Assembly (NCBI GenBank): GCA_017451145.1
Contig: JAFSSG010000012.1
Location: 1-21,041, forward strand
DNA length: 21,041 nucleotides
Direction: 5' to 3'
DNA from: Clostridia bacterium
Lineage (GTDB): Bacteria > Bacillota_A > Clostridia > UBA1381
Below, piece after piece: positions 1 to 7,100 of the stretch. The first letter of the stretch is position 1. Every line of letters begins with the position of its first letter. The notes beneath the pieces were generated by a model, which did not search any database, was not told the DNA's origin, and saw only the letters and a list, made by a program, of their open reading frames with translations. The translations under genes were made by a program, and so were the position numbers.

Positions 1-2
1 CA

Positions 3-800
3 ACATCTGCTATGGCTGATACCGATACATCAAATCTGACAAACGGGTATAGTAATGGTACGCAGTATAACAGAAACACCAATACTTTTGTTGCTTCGTC
101 AACGAGTACGTCAATGATGCCATGTTTCAGACCGGGAGATACGGTAAAATTTGATGTAACAGGTGCGGCAGTGGGTGATGACATCACAATTGTTACTTAC
201 AGACTGGGACAGGGAGGCAGCTTGAGTGACAGCACCGTGCAGTACATAAACCAGTATAAAGCAGAAGCTGCTACGCAGAATGTTTCTTATGTTGTAAGAA
301 ATATAGCCTCCGGCGTTTATCAGCTGGATATAAAGGTTGGTAGCAACGCCGTTAAACAACTTTACTATAAGATAGGAAAAGTTTCTGCTACTATGATACC
401 GGCAAACGGAAATACCGATGCGTTCGTAATAAGAGAAATTACCGGCGGTACTTGGTCGGTAGGTTTTGTTGGTAAGGTGACAATAGATGCAGGTAGTATA
501 AGTCTTGCTGATATCGGTGCAAAACCGGGATTTGCAATCACTATCGGTGGCACTACAAAGAAGTATAACTTCGGCGGAAGCAACGGTGGTGACTCTATCG
601 GAAATCTTGGTGTTTCAGATACATCAGCTTATCGGAGCGGAGATAAGCTACAGCTTGACGCAACGCACACTTCTGCTCTTTCAGCCGGAAATGAACTGTA
701 TGGCGGTTACTCCTTCGTATATGGTATGACGGTTTATAATGTTGATACACCTGAAAATGCGGCTGCAATAGAAGCAGAAGCATTGACAGATGCACAATAA
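3..800 (+). CDS. C-terminal part of a surface-type beta-rich protein (5' end outside window)
   Basis: I do not recognise this family. The frame is open to the window edge (codons for T-S-A precede the ATG at 12) and the 11 bases before that ATG hold no Shine-Dalgarno site, so it is probably the tail of a longer protein; if ATG 12 is the true start, the product is 262 aa. The visible part is rich in Gly, Thr, Ser and Asn with few charged residues, typical of extracellular beta-sandwich proteins. A segment beginning FRPGDTVKFDVTG and ending near QLYYKIGK (about residues 39-122 from ATG 12) alternates short hydrophobic strands and could be an Ig-like domain; a second Gly-rich beta segment follows. 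I see no SLH repeat, LPXTG sorting signal or dockerin, and no transmembrane helix. It ends 16 nt before the small peptide gene at 817, so the two are probably co-transcribed. The surface location is inference from composition only. Confidence 0.6.
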   Translation, partial: TSAMADTDTSNLTNGYSNGTQYNRNTNTFVASSTSTSMMPCFRPGDTVKFDVTGAAVGDDITIVTYRLGQGGSLSDSTVQYINQYKAEAATQNVSYVVRNIASGVYQLDIKVGSNAVKQLYYKIGKVSATMIPANGNTDAFVIREITGGTWSVGFVGKVTIDAGSISLADIGAKPGFAITIGGTTKKYNFGGSNGGDSIGNLGVSDTSAYRSGDKLQLDATHTSALSAGNELYGGYSFVYGMTVYNVDTPENAAAIEAEALTDAQ

Positions 801-816
801 GCGGGGGAGGTAAGAT

Positions 817-1014
817 ATGATGAAAAAGATTTATAAGAAACCAAACTTAGCGATAGAAAGCCTCGCAACCGAAGAGGTTATGGCGGGAGAAAATGCCTTG
901 GTTAGTCAAGCAGTTACACTTAACGGTCAGACATGGACCTTCTTAACAGTTAACGGTACTAACGGAACTGCCAATATGTTAAACAGTATAGACTATCAGC
1001 AATTCAATCAGTAA
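817..1014 (+). CDS. 65-aa leader-like peptide, function unknown
   Basis: A small gene with a very strong ribosome binding site (GGGGGAGG at 803-810, 6 nt before the ATG) and a terminator right after its stop, so it is likely expressed. The N-terminus MMKKIYKKPNLAIESL is basic and is followed by an acidic stretch ending EEVMAGE (to about residue 25). This resembles the short 'MKK-x-Y-x-KP' peptides often seen in gut Firmicutes, some of which look like precursor-peptide leaders; that likeness is from memory, not from a search. The remaining 40 residues are rich in Asn, Thr, Gln and Gly and contain no Cys, so a lanthipeptide or sactipeptide product is unlikely. There is no hydrophobic signal helix. 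No modifying enzyme or transporter is visible; the upstream side is cut by the window. It sits directly behind the surface-type protein gene and probably shares its transcript. Confidence 0.7.
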   Translation: MMKKIYKKPNLAIESLATEEVMAGENALVSQAVTLNGQTWTFLTVNGTNGTANMLNSIDYQQFNQ

Positions 1015-1020
1015 TCATTA

Positions 1021-1049
1021 AAAGAACGCAGAGAATGCGTTCTTTTTTT
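1021..1049 (+). terminator. Rho-independent terminator after the peptide gene
   Basis: A perfect 10-bp stem, AAAGAACGCA (1021-1030) with TGCGTTCTTT (1036-1045), around a 5-nt loop GAGAA, running into a T tract that continues to 1049. It starts 6 nt after the stop codon of the 65-aa peptide gene and separates that unit from rsfS-leuS-htpG. Confidence 0.9.
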
Positions 1050-1109
1050 GCCATTTTTTGAGGTGGCGGAATTATTTTCTTAAAAACGCCAAAAAATACT
1101 AATAAAATA

Positions 1110-1138
1110 TGGACTTTTTACAAAAAATGTAGTATTAT
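1110..1138 (+). promoter_or_regulatory. Sigma-A-type promoter for rsfS-leuS
   Basis: TGGACT (1110-1115, 4 of 6 to TTGACA), 17-nt spacer, TATTAT (1133-1138, 5 of 6 to TATAAT), preceded by an A-rich stretch that could act as an UP element. It lies between the upstream terminator and the rsfS start at 1180, predicting a leader of about 35 nt. Placement by eye only. Confidence 0.55.
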
Positions 1139-1179
1139 ATGGTTTATAGTGTTGTTACTGAAAGGACAAGTTTTAGTTT

Positions 1180-1518
1180 ATGGAAAAATTGAAAATAATT
1201 GTAAAAGCATTGGACGATAAAAGAGCTACCGATATAGACGTTTTAGACATTTCCAAGCTTACATCCTTGGGTGACTATTTTATCATATGTACCTGCACGT
1301 CGGGCGTTCAGGTTCGTGCTTGTAGCGACGAGGTCGAAGAAAAGGCAAAGGAAAACGGATTCCCGCCCAAGCATATTGAAGGATATCGTGGCGGAAATTG
1401 GATTTTGATGGATTTCGGCGATACAATCGTTCATATCATGGAACGTGAAACGAGAGAATTTTATGCTCTTGAACGGCTTTGGGACGATGCTGAAAAGTTG
1501 GAGATAAAGGCAGATTGA
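1180..1518 (+). CDS. rsfS: Ribosome silencing factor RsfS
   Basis: 112 aa, normal length for the RsfS/Iojap family. Members bind ribosomal protein uL14 on the 50S subunit and block joining to the 30S, damping translation in starvation or stationary phase. Family signatures are visible: [16 protein letters not shown] near residues 23-38, then SGVQVRAC, and [14 protein letters not shown] near residues 74-87. The ATG follows AAAGGA (1161-1166) with a rather long 13-nt gap. In many Firmicutes rsfS sits after nadD and yqeK; here it is first in its transcript and those genes are not next to it. It is followed directly by leuS, 10 nt from stop to the chosen leuS ATG, so the two are likely an operon. 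Confidence 0.95.
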   Translation: MEKLKIIVKALDDKRATDIDVLDISKLTSLGDYFIICTCTSGVQVRACSDEVEEKAKENGFPPKHIEGYRGGNWILMDFGDTIVHIMERETREFYALERLWDDAEKLEIKAD

Positions 1519-1528
1519 GGTGATAGAA

Positions 1529-3940
1529 ATGGATAGATATAATTTTAAAGAAATCGAGAAAAAATGGCAGAAAAAATGGGAAGATGCGAACTGTTTTCAT
1601 GCAGAAAACAACAGCGAAAAAGAACCGTATTACGCTCTTATCGAATTTCCGTACCCGTCGGGACAGGGACTTCACGTAGGACATCCGAGAAGCTATACGG
1701 CACTTGACATTCTTGCCAGAAAAAGAAGAATGCAGGGGTATAATGTTTTGTATCCTATCGGTTGGGACGCTTTCGGACTGCCTACCGAGAACTATGCGAT
1801 AAAAAACAAGGTGCATCCTAAAATCGTAACGAAAAAAAATATTGAAAACTTTACAAGACAGCTGAAAATGCTGGGATTTTCTTTCGATTGGCAAAGGGAA
1901 ATAAATACAACCGACCCAAGCTACTATAAATGGACGCAGTGGATATTTTTACAGCTCTTTAAAAAGGGACTTGCATATAAGCAGGAAATGCCGATAAATT
2001 GGTGTACGGGCTGTAAAGTAGGTCTTTCTAATGAAGAGGTCGTAAACGGCGTTTGCGAAAGATGCGGAAGCGAAGTTGTCCAGCGTCGTAAGAGCCAATG
2101 GATGCTGAAAATTACCGAGTATGCACAAAGGCTTATTGATGACCTTGACGATGTGGACTTTATCGAAAGAGTAAAAACACAACAGACAAATTGGATTGGC
2201 AGAAGCGAGGGTGCAGAGGTAGAATTTACCCTTACGACAGGCGATAAGATAACTGTCTATACAACAAGATGCGACACACTTTTCGGTGCTACATACGTTG
2301 TTTTGTCGCCTGAGCATAGTATGGTCAAAAAGCTTTTGCCTATGCTTAAAAATGCTGACGAAGTAGAAAAATATATTGAAAATGCGGCAAAAAAATCCGA
2401 ATTTGAGCGTACAGAACTTGCCAAGGATAAGACGGGTGCAAGGCTTGACGGCGTAAATGCGATAAACCCCGTAACAAACGAGGAAATCCCGATATTTATA
2501 TCCGATTATGTGCTTGTAACCTATGGAACGGGTGCAATAATGGCAGTTCCCGCACATGACAGCAGGGACTGGGATTTTGCAAAAAAATTCAATCTGCCGA
2601 TAATCGAGGTTGTTTCAGGCGGCAAAAATGTTTTGGAAGAGGCATATACCGACGTTGCAAACGGCACAATGGTAAATTCGGGCTTTTTAAACGGAATGAG
2701 CGTCAAGGACGCAATTCCTGCCATGATAAAATATCTTGAAGAAAAGGGAATCGGCAAGAAAAAAGTCAATTTCAAACTGCGTGACTGGGTATTCTCACGC
2801 CAGAGATATTGGGGCGAACCCATTCCGCTTGTATATTGCGAAAAGTGCGGTTGGGTACCCATTCCCGAAAGCGAACTGCCCTTAGAGCTTCCCGAAATCG
2901 ATACTTTTGAACCCGGCGAAAACGGTGAATCGCCACTTGCCAAAGCGACAGAATGGATAAATACGACCTGTCCGCACTGTGGCGGAAAGGCGATGCGAGA
3001 AACCGATACAATGCCTCAGTGGGCAGGTTCGAGCTGGTACTATCTGCGGTATATGGATCCGCATAACAGCGAGGCTTTGGCATCAAGCGAGGCACTTAAA
3101 TATTGGTCGCCTGTGGATTGGTATAACGGCGGTATGGAGCATACCACGCTTCACCTTTTGTATTCGAGATTCTGGCACAAATTCCTGTATGATATCGGCG
3201 TTGTTCCGACAAAGGAGCCGTATCAGAAACGTACATCACACGGAATGATTTTGGGCGAAAACGGTGAAAAGATGTCCAAATCAAGAGGAAATGTTGTAAA
3301 TCCTGATGAAGTGGTAAGCGATTACGGTGCAGACGCTGTGCGTACCTTTGAAATGTTCATCGGTGCATTTGACCAGTCAACGCCTTGGTCGGAAAAGGGC
3401 TTAAAGGGCTGTTACAAGTTTTTGGAGCGTGTCTGGAATTTGCAGGATATGGTAACTCCCGACGAAGAGCTCTCAAAAGACCTTGAAAAAGCGGTAAACA
3501 AGGCGATTATGAAGGTCAGCGACGATTATGAGAAGATGAAATATAACACGGCAATCGCAACGCTTATGAGCTTGGTAAACGATTTCTATAAAAAGGGCGA
3601 GGTAACTACGGGCGAATACAGAATACTTATCACGCTGTTAAACCCCGTAGCACCGCATATTACTGAGGAGCTCTGGGAGAAATACGGAAATACTCCGCTT
3701 TTGGCACTTACCAAATGGCCTGATTTTGACAAGTCAAAAACGGTTGATGACGAGGTCGAAATCGTCGTTCAGGTAAACGGCAAAATAAAGGACAAAATAA
3801 CCGTTCCAAAGGATATTGCAAAGGAAGAACTTGAAGGTATCGCGTTAAAAGCAGAGAAGGTCAACCAAGCATTAGAAGGAAAAACGGTTATAAAGATCAT
3901 TACAGTACCGGGAAAACTTGTAAATATAGTTGTAAAATAG
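1529..3940 (+). CDS. leuS: Leucyl-tRNA synthetase
   Basis: 803 aa, usual bacterial length. This class I synthetase charges tRNA-Leu in the cytoplasm. Visible signatures: the HIGH-type motif HVGH at residues 49-52 inside [17 protein letters not shown]; the CP1 editing domain with [13 protein letters not shown] and [19 protein letters not shown]; a Cys4-type zinc element (CTGCK...CERCG) early in the insertion and further Cys pairs (CEKCG, CPHCGG) later; the KMSKS loop at 581-585. The C-terminal stretch with [11 protein letters not shown] fits the tRNA-binding end. The frame also offers a GTG at 1520, but I chose the ATG at 1529: GAGGTGA (1517-1523) sits 5 nt upstream and serves as its ribosome binding site, overlapping the rsfS stop. 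htpG follows 43 nt later with a palindrome in the gap. Confidence 0.97.
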   Translation: MDRYNFKEIEKKWQKKWEDANCFHAENNSEKEPYYALIEFPYPSGQGLHVGHPRSYTALDILARKRRMQGYNVLYPIGWDAFGLPTENYAIKNKVHPKIVTKKNIENFTRQLKMLGFSFDWQREINTTDPSYYKWTQWIFLQLFKKGLAYKQEMPINWCTGCKVGLSNEEVVNGVCERCGSEVVQRRKSQWMLKITEYAQRLIDDLDDVDFIERVKTQQTNWIGRSEGAEVEFTLTTGDKITVYTTRCDTLFGATYVVLSPEHSMVKKLLPMLKNADEVEKYIENAAKKSEFERTELAKDKTGARLDGVNAINPVTNEEIPIFISDYVLVTYGTGAIMAVPAHDSRDWDFAKKFNLPIIEVVSGGKNVLEEAYTDVANGTMVNSGFLNGMSVKDAIPAMIKYLEEKGIGKKKVNFKLRDWVFSRQRYWGEPIPLVYCEKCGWVPIPESELPLELPEIDTFEPGENGESPLAKATEWINTTCPHCGGKAMRETDTMPQWAGSSWYYLRYMDPHNSEALASSEALKYWSPVDWYNGGMEHTTLHLLYSRFWHKFLYDIGVVPTKEPYQKRTSHGMILGENGEKMSKSRGNVVNPDEVVSDYGADAVRTFEMFIGAFDQSTPWSEKGLKGCYKFLERVWNLQDMVTPDEELSKDLEKAVNKAIMKVSDDYEKMKYNTAIATLMSLVNDFYKKGEVTTGEYRILITLLNPVAPHITEELWEKYGNTPLLALTKWPDFDKSKTVDDEVEIVVQVNGKIKDKITVPKDIAKEELEGIALKAEKVNQALEGKTVIKIITVPGKLVNIVVK

Positions 3941-3959
3941 GGCGGACATATGTCCGCCC
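3940..3959. repeat. Perfect 20-bp GC-rich palindrome between leuS and htpG
   Basis: GGGCGGACAT (3940-3949) followed at once by its exact reverse complement ATGTCCGCCC (3950-3959). It begins on the last base of the leuS stop codon. No T tract follows on the + strand (next bases CGTAACAT), so it is not a standard terminator. Its GC-rich arms stand out from the AT-rich surroundings. Short GC-rich palindromes of this style are scattered through some clostridial genomes as intergenic repeats; whether this is such an element cannot be decided from one copy. Confidence 0.75.
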
Positions 3960-3983
3960 GTAACATATGAAGAGGTGGTTTTA

Positions 3984-5822
3984 ATGGAAAAAGGCAATAT
4001 TTCCGTAAATTCGGAAAATATTTTCCCGATTATAAAAAAGTGGCTCTATTCAGACAAGGATATTTTTATAAGAGAGCTTGTCTCTAACGGCTGTGACGCC
4101 ATAACAAAACTGAAAAAGCTTGTCGGCATCGGCGAAATAAAGCTTTCGGACGAGGATTTTAAAATAACCGTAGCTATAGACAAGGACAAAAAACAGCTCA
4201 TTTTTGAGGACAACGGCATAGGAATGACAAAAGACGAAGTTGAAAAATACATAACAGACATCGCTTTTTCGGGTGCTACCGAGTTTTTGGAAAAGTACAA
4301 GGACGAAAATGATAAAGGAGCACAAATTATCGGGCATTTCGGACTTGGATTTTATTCGGCGTTTATGCCGAGCGAAAAGGTAGAAATAGAAACGCTCTCA
4401 TATAAGGAGGGCGAAGACGCTGTTTATTGGAGCTGCGACGGCGGTATGAGCTATGAGATAGGCAAGGGTGAGCGTACCGAAAGAGGTACGAAAATCATCC
4501 TCACAATAGCAGAGGATTCAAAGGAATTTTTGGAGGAATTTACCGTAAGAGAAGTGCTGTCCAAATACTGCTCCTTTGTGCCTGTTCCGATTTATTTTGA
4601 AGTAGTGGGCAAAGAGCCGGAAAAGGACAAGGACGGGAATACGGTTGTACCCGCACCTATTAACGAAGTTACACCGCTTTGGGCAAAAGCTCCGAAAGAC
4701 TGTAAAGACGAGGACTACAAGGATTTTTACAGAAAGGTGTTTTTGGATTTTAACGAACCGCTTTTCTGGATTCACTTAAACGTCGATTTTCCGTTTAATT
4801 TAAAGGGCATACTCTATTTCCCTAAAATAAATCATGAGTTTTCGGTTAATGAGGGACAGATAAAGCTTTATAATAACCAGATATTTGTCGCCGATAACGT
4901 AAAGGAAGTTATTCCTGAATTTTTGATGCTGTTAAAAGGTGTAATAGATTGCCCCGACTTACCGCTTAACGTGTCCCGCAGTTTTCTGCAAAATGACGGA
5001 TATGTACGGAAAATATCGGCACACATCACCAAAAAGGTCGCAGACAAGCTGAAAGAAATATATACAAAACAGCGTGAGGATTACGACAAGTATTGGGAGG
5101 ACATCAATGTATTCATAAAATACGGCTGTATGCGTGACGAGAAGTTTTATGAGCGTGTAAAGGACTTTATCGTTTATAAAAACTTGGACGGAAAACACAT
5201 AACCCTTTCGGAATATTTAGAGGGCAAGGAAAACAAGGACGTTTACTATGTTTCGGACGAAAATTTGCAGTCGCAGTATATAAATATGTTCCGTGAGCAA
5301 GGGCTTGACGCTGTGATTTTGCCGTCGGTAATCGATACGCACTTTATTTCATTTATTGAAATGAAGGAGGAGGGCGTGAAGTTTAAAAGAATCGACTCTT
5401 CTGTTTCGGAGACTTCCGATAAGGACGCCCAAAAAGACGAAAAATACGATGAAAAGCTTGTCGAAATATTTAAAAATGCACTCGCAGACGACTCTTTGAA
5501 AATCGAGGTTCAGGCACTTAAAAATGAGGATATACCGGCAATCGTGCTTTTGTCGGAGGAATCACGCAGAATGCAGGAAATGTACCGTTCCTACGGTCAG
5601 CAGTTCGCAGGAATGGGAGATATGTTCAAAGACGAATTTACTCTTGTAATAAATTCCAACAATGCCATTATCAAAAAGCTTGACAAGGCAGAAGAACCCG
5701 ACAAAACGGTCATAGCAAAGCAAGTGTTCGATTTGGCGATGCTGTGCCATAAACCGTTATCTGCTGAAAAGATGACAGAGTTTGTAAAAAGGAGCAACGA
5801 GCTTATCGCAAGACTTATTTAA
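3984..5822 (+). CDS. htpG: Molecular chaperone HtpG (bacterial Hsp90)
   Basis: 612 aa, close to the E. coli length. HtpG is a cytoplasmic dimeric ATP-dependent chaperone that remodels client proteins, often with DnaK. The N-terminal GHKL ATPase is clear: ELVSNGCDAITKL at residues 31-43 (Asn35 as the Mg-coordinating Asn), DNGIGM at 76-81, and the lid glycine motif GHFGLGFYSAF at 117-127. The middle-domain motif NVSRSFLQ is also present, followed by the C-terminal dimer region. A GTG at 3975 is in frame, but the ATG at 3984 fits better because AGGTGG (3973-3978) lies 5 nt before it. No CIRCE inverted repeat is seen upstream. It is probably read from the rsfS-leuS promoter, unless the intervening palindrome separates them. 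Confidence 0.96.
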   Translation: MEKGNISVNSENIFPIIKKWLYSDKDIFIRELVSNGCDAITKLKKLVGIGEIKLSDEDFKITVAIDKDKKQLIFEDNGIGMTKDEVEKYITDIAFSGATEFLEKYKDENDKGAQIIGHFGLGFYSAFMPSEKVEIETLSYKEGEDAVYWSCDGGMSYEIGKGERTERGTKIILTIAEDSKEFLEEFTVREVLSKYCSFVPVPIYFEVVGKEPEKDKDGNTVVPAPINEVTPLWAKAPKDCKDEDYKDFYRKVFLDFNEPLFWIHLNVDFPFNLKGILYFPKINHEFSVNEGQIKLYNNQIFVADNVKEVIPEFLMLLKGVIDCPDLPLNVSRSFLQNDGYVRKISAHITKKVADKLKEIYTKQREDYDKYWEDINVFIKYGCMRDEKFYERVKDFIVYKNLDGKHITLSEYLEGKENKDVYYVSDENLQSQYINMFREQGLDAVILPSVIDTHFISFIEMKEEGVKFKRIDSSVSETSDKDAQKDEKYDEKLVEIFKNALADDSLKIEVQALKNEDIPAIVLLSEESRRMQEMYRSYGQQFAGMGDMFKDEFTLVINSNNAIIKKLDKAEEPDKTVIAKQVFDLAMLCHKPLSAEKMTEFVKRSNELIARLI

Positions 5823-5834
5823 AAACAGGCATTT

Positions 5835-5870
5835 AAAAAGCCGACCTCCAAGATAGGAAGTCGGCTTTTT
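5835..5870. terminator. Bidirectional terminator between htpG and the SLH gene
   Basis: AAAAAGCCGAC (5835-5845) pairs with GTCGGCTTTTT (5860-5870) over 11 bp, with three further pairs above one mismatch and a 6-nt loop. The A tract on one side and T tract on the other let it stop transcription both from htpG (+) and from the convergent SLH gene (-), whose stop codon is at 5879. Confidence 0.88.
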
Positions 5871-5878
5871 GTTATTTC

Positions 5879-6934
5879 TTATTCGGCTACATCGCTTAAG
5901 CTGAATATGTTCGGGAAGGAATTCTCAACACAATAAATTTTATTTATATCTACTTTTGCATTTACCATATCGGCAAGTATATAAGGTCTTATAATGCGGA
6001 CCGCACCGAATTCGCCGGAGATAGTAATACCGAAGTTTTCATTTAAAAGGTTATCGGATGGACCAATGGATGCGGCACAGCCCCTTACAATAAGACGTTT
6101 TGCCTTAACGTTGTCCACGCCGAGTCTGCCCGGCTTTACGCAATCCGCGATATATATATCCGAATCGGTGCTGACATTATCCAAAAGCACATCGTCGCAT
6201 CTTATCATTGTGTTGCCTTCCGGCAATTCGCTATATGTTCCTGCCTCATCTATATAGTTTTTAATGATGTTATCCATAACGATTGCAAACTCGACTCTTT
6301 TAATATACTCTGTCGGTGCAATGGTGATTCCGTCGCAGCCGCCGTTTGCTATAACTCCTGCAACATATACCTTTGCCCAATCAGCAGTGCCGTATGCATC
6401 AGCACGTGCAGAAAGAACACTGACGTCGTAAAGACGTACTTTTGCGTGGCGTGGATTTGGTCCGACATACACGGTGTTTTCAGACAAGGAATCCATATCT
6501 ACTTCGCCTTCAACAACGGTATAAGGCGGGAGCAAATCAAAAACTTGCGATAAAACTGTAAAGGTCTCTTGGAAAGTTATGTTATTTGTAGGATTCATAC
6601 GCATATTTTCGTCGCCCGAAAAAGCACCCATCAGGTAAGCGTTTGAAACGGCATTGTAATACCAAGCATCAGCCGCAACATCGGAGAATACCGAAACGTC
6701 ATTTGGTTCGGTCGCTCCGAATACACGTGTTATGATGGACGCCATTTCCGCACGGGTAATGGGGGCATCCGGACGCAAAGTCCCGTCTTCATAACCTGAT
6801 AAAATGCCGTTGGAAACAGCGTTTGTAATGGCTGTTTTAGCCTTTTCGCCTTGTGGCATATCGGGGAAATCGGCATATACCGTTCCTGCAAAAAGGACGC
6901 ATATTGCCAAAAGTAAAAATCCGAATCTTTTCAT
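5879..6934 (-). CDS. Secreted S-layer homology (SLH) domain protein
   Basis: 351 aa from the chosen start. The N-terminus MKRFGFLLLAICVLFAGTVYA is a signal peptide with likely cleavage after VYA. Three SLH repeats follow: about residues 22-75 (contains GYEDGTLRPDAPITRAEMA), 84-140 (FSDVAADAWYYNAV) and 165-225 (the last one degenerate, EYIKRVEFAIVMDNII). SLH repeats bind pyruvylated secondary cell-wall polymer, so the protein is probably held on the cell surface. The last ~125 residues have short alternating hydrophobic strands (VLLDNV, IYIADC, RLIVRGC) that suggest a small beta-helix and contain four Cys; I do not recognise the fold. An upstream ATG at 6949 is in frame, but GGAGGAA (6941-6947 on the minus strand) is correctly spaced, 6 nt, for the ATG at 6934. 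The gene is alone, divergent from rhaB. Confidence 0.88.
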   Translation of the reverse strand: MKRFGFLLLAICVLFAGTVYADFPDMPQGEKAKTAITNAVSNGILSGYEDGTLRPDAPITRAEMASIITRVFGATEPNDVSVFSDVAADAWYYNAVSNAYLMGAFSGDENMRMNPTNNITFQETFTVLSQVFDLLPPYTVVEGEVDMDSLSENTVYVGPNPRHAKVRLYDVSVLSARADAYGTADWAKVYVAGVIANGGCDGITIAPTEYIKRVEFAIVMDNIIKNYIDEAGTYSELPEGNTMIRCDDVLLDNVSTDSDIYIADCVKPGRLGVDNVKAKRLIVRGCAASIGPSDNLLNENFGITISGEFGAVRIIRPYILADMVNAKVDINKIYCVENSFPNIFSLSDVAE

Positions 6935-6981
6935 AATAAGTTCCTCCAATACATTATCTAATGTAGTATAATAGTATCTTC

Positions 6982-7010
6982 ATAATATCACAAAAGCATA
7001 TAAATGTCCA
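6982..7010 (-). promoter_or_regulatory. Promoter for the SLH protein gene
   Basis: On the minus strand: TGGACA (7005-7010), 17-nt spacer, TATTAT (6982-6987). Each box matches consensus at 5 of 6. This gives a leader of about 40 nt to the ATG at 6934. A second, weaker pair, TTGTGA with TATACT (6965-6970), lies 17 bases nearer the gene and could be used as well. Confidence 0.55.
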
Positions 7011-7039
7011 GCAATTTTTTTAAATGTATATAAAAATTA

Positions 7040-7068
7040 TTGACAATAAAAGCCGAGTTTTATATAAT
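7040..7068 (+). promoter_or_regulatory. Consensus sigma-A promoter for rhaB
   Basis: TTGACA (7040-7045), 17-nt spacer, TATAAT (7063-7068): a full match to the sigma-A consensus with ideal spacing. It predicts transcription from about 7075 and a leader of about 26 nt. The -35 box lies inside a 13-bp inverted repeat, TTATTG-A-CAATAA (7037-7049), which could be a repressor site. Confidence 0.85.
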
Positions 7069-7100
7069 ATTTTTACAAAAGGAAAATGGCGGTGATTAAA

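Noticed and set aside
1051..1100. Loose inverted repeat in the gap before rsfS (ATTTTTT, GGCG with CGCC, AAAAAAT)
   Set aside because: The arms pair only with a bulge and a long loop, and most pairs are A-T; not convincing as a terminator or operator.
1436..1894. Minus-strand frame of 152 codons at the rsfS-leuS junction
   Set aside because: Antisense to the start of leuS, no ribosome binding site, Phe-rich composition without a domain; a shadow.
3984..5822. CIRCE or other heat-shock operator for htpG
   Set aside because: No TTAGCACTC-N9-GAGTGCTAA-like repeat occurs upstream; only the GC-rich palindrome, reported separately.
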